From NCBI GenBank assembly GCA_963965975.1, contig OZ014417.1:4817821-4881820 (forward strand): a stretch of 64,000 nucleotides of DNA, given 5' to 3'. Made by a program: the position numbers and the translations under genes. Below, piece by piece: positions 63,516 to 64,000 of this stretch. The stretch comes from Xestospongia bergquistia (Eukaryota > Porifera > Demospongiae > Haplosclerida > Petrosiidae). The notes under the pieces are model-generated. The model was not told where the DNA came from. It did no database searches and saw only the letters and a list, made by a program, of their open reading frames with translations. Position 1 is the first letter of the stretch; each line of letters starts with the position of its first letter.

Positions 63516-63659
63516 TATCTTTAGTCTTATATGAGGCTCCAACTGTATAATATCCTTCAGCAACAGCTGGTACAAGAATTACATCTGCTTTTGCTCTTCC
63601 AATAATTGAAATGCCTCCTCTACGATCTCAACTGAAATACTAGGTATATCAGAACCCAC
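63510..63659 (-). pseudogene. Exon of a DUF2064 / TIGR04282-type glycosyltransferase, one frameshift
   Basis: On the minus strand the acceptor TTTTATCTTTATTATTAG is followed by GTGGGTTCTGAT and, 150 bp later, the donor GTAAGC (63509-63504). The translation gives GSDIPSISVEIVEEAFQLL and then, in a second frame, KADVILVPAVAEGYYTVGA. This matches the conserved core of the DUF2064/TIGR04282 family (rSAM/selenodomain-associated transferase 1), whose signature is G-x-D-x-P, a helix, then a strand ending in P-A-x-D-G-G-Y-Y-x-x-G. The usual DGG is AEG here, so a key acidic/glycine motif is altered. The frame changes at about 63584-63593 in an AAAA run, consistent with one lost A. That could be genuine decay or a homopolymer sequencing error. 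The family call rests on motif memory, not a search. Confidence 0.55.
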
Positions 63660-64000
63660 CTAATAATAAAGATAAAATATTTAATGATAATTATTGCTGT
63701 GTCGCACACAAATATCACAATTTTAGCAGCTTCATTTAGTAAAGCTCATTGAATTTAAAGTCAAGCTATATATACTAACACATTTCACTGTATTTACTTC
63801 CCCTTAGGCTATAGCAAGGAACATTATTGTCTTGGATTTACTGCAGAGAACACCGTCAAATGTTTTGGCTGAATGGAATCCAGTTCCTTCTTCTGTCTTG
63901 CTAAACAGCCTGTAGAAATAAAGTCGTGACTCATTGGTTGCTACTAAAGAAGTAATGCTTCTAAGATTTCTATTACAAACCTTTACAAGCTGATACTGAT
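63654..64000 (-). repeat. Cassette repeat copy D, cut by the window edge
   Basis: It starts with the same flank as copy A (CACCTA-TAATAAAGATAAAA), contains AAAGCTCATTGAATTTAAAG at 63741 and reaches ACAAGCTGATACTGAT at the last base. The donor-like site on the minus strand has become GGAAGT, so the splice signal is gone. The unit probably continues beyond 64000. Confidence 0.88.

Overview
The window looks like eukaryotic, probably invertebrate-animal, nuclear DNA. It is AT-rich, contains a very long satellite array, a dead pogo/Tigger-type DDE transposase gene of the kind common in sponges, cnidarians and molluscs, and exon-like segments bordered by canonical GT-AG splice signals. No prokaryotic operon, rRNA, tRNA or CRISPR was seen. 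Species assignment is inference only.

Region 1 (1 to about 58448, 91% of the window) is one uninterrupted tandem satellite. The basic unit is 143 bp and about 30% GC, with roughly 400 copies all in one orientation, and the array runs off the left edge. Most of each unit is built from inverted repeats: a 29-nt near-perfect palindrome, a nested two-part stem that spans the unit boundary, and a third stem between them. The units are not shuffled at random. Multi-unit blocks are duplicated in tandem, with periods of about 6632, 3017, 1715, 1573 and 1573 bp; 1715 and 1573 bp are 12 and 11 units within a base. The last 3 kb before the right edge is visibly more degenerate, as expected at the margin of an array homogenised by unequal exchange. 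No open reading frame of note occurs in it.

Region 2 (58449-59693) is non-repetitive AT-rich DNA in which I recognise no gene.

Region 3 (59694-62276, + strand) is a pogo/Tigger-like transposase pseudogene. One frame carries a psq-type helix-turn-helix, a CENP-B/Tc5-like DNA-binding region, a DDE_1 catalytic domain with all three aspartates (D, D, then 35 residues, D) and a lysine/glutamate-rich tail, but it is broken by five in-frame stops and one frameshift. The C-terminal end appears to be spliced. A phase-1 donor leads into a 90-bp phase 1-1 exon that has been tandemly duplicated with its intron (period 248 bp), then into a short terminal exon with a stop.

Region 4 (62277-64000) holds four copies plus one fragment of a 240-280 bp repeat. 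Read on the minus strand, each full copy contains a 39-bp segment between a splice-acceptor-like and a donor-like site. Between the copies, also on the minus strand, lies a convincing exon of a DUF2064/TIGR04282-type glycosyltransferase with a one-base frameshift, and further on a 59-codon exon-like frame that I could not identify. These suggest a decaying intron-containing gene transcribed leftwards towards the transposase relic, with its upstream part beyond the right edge.
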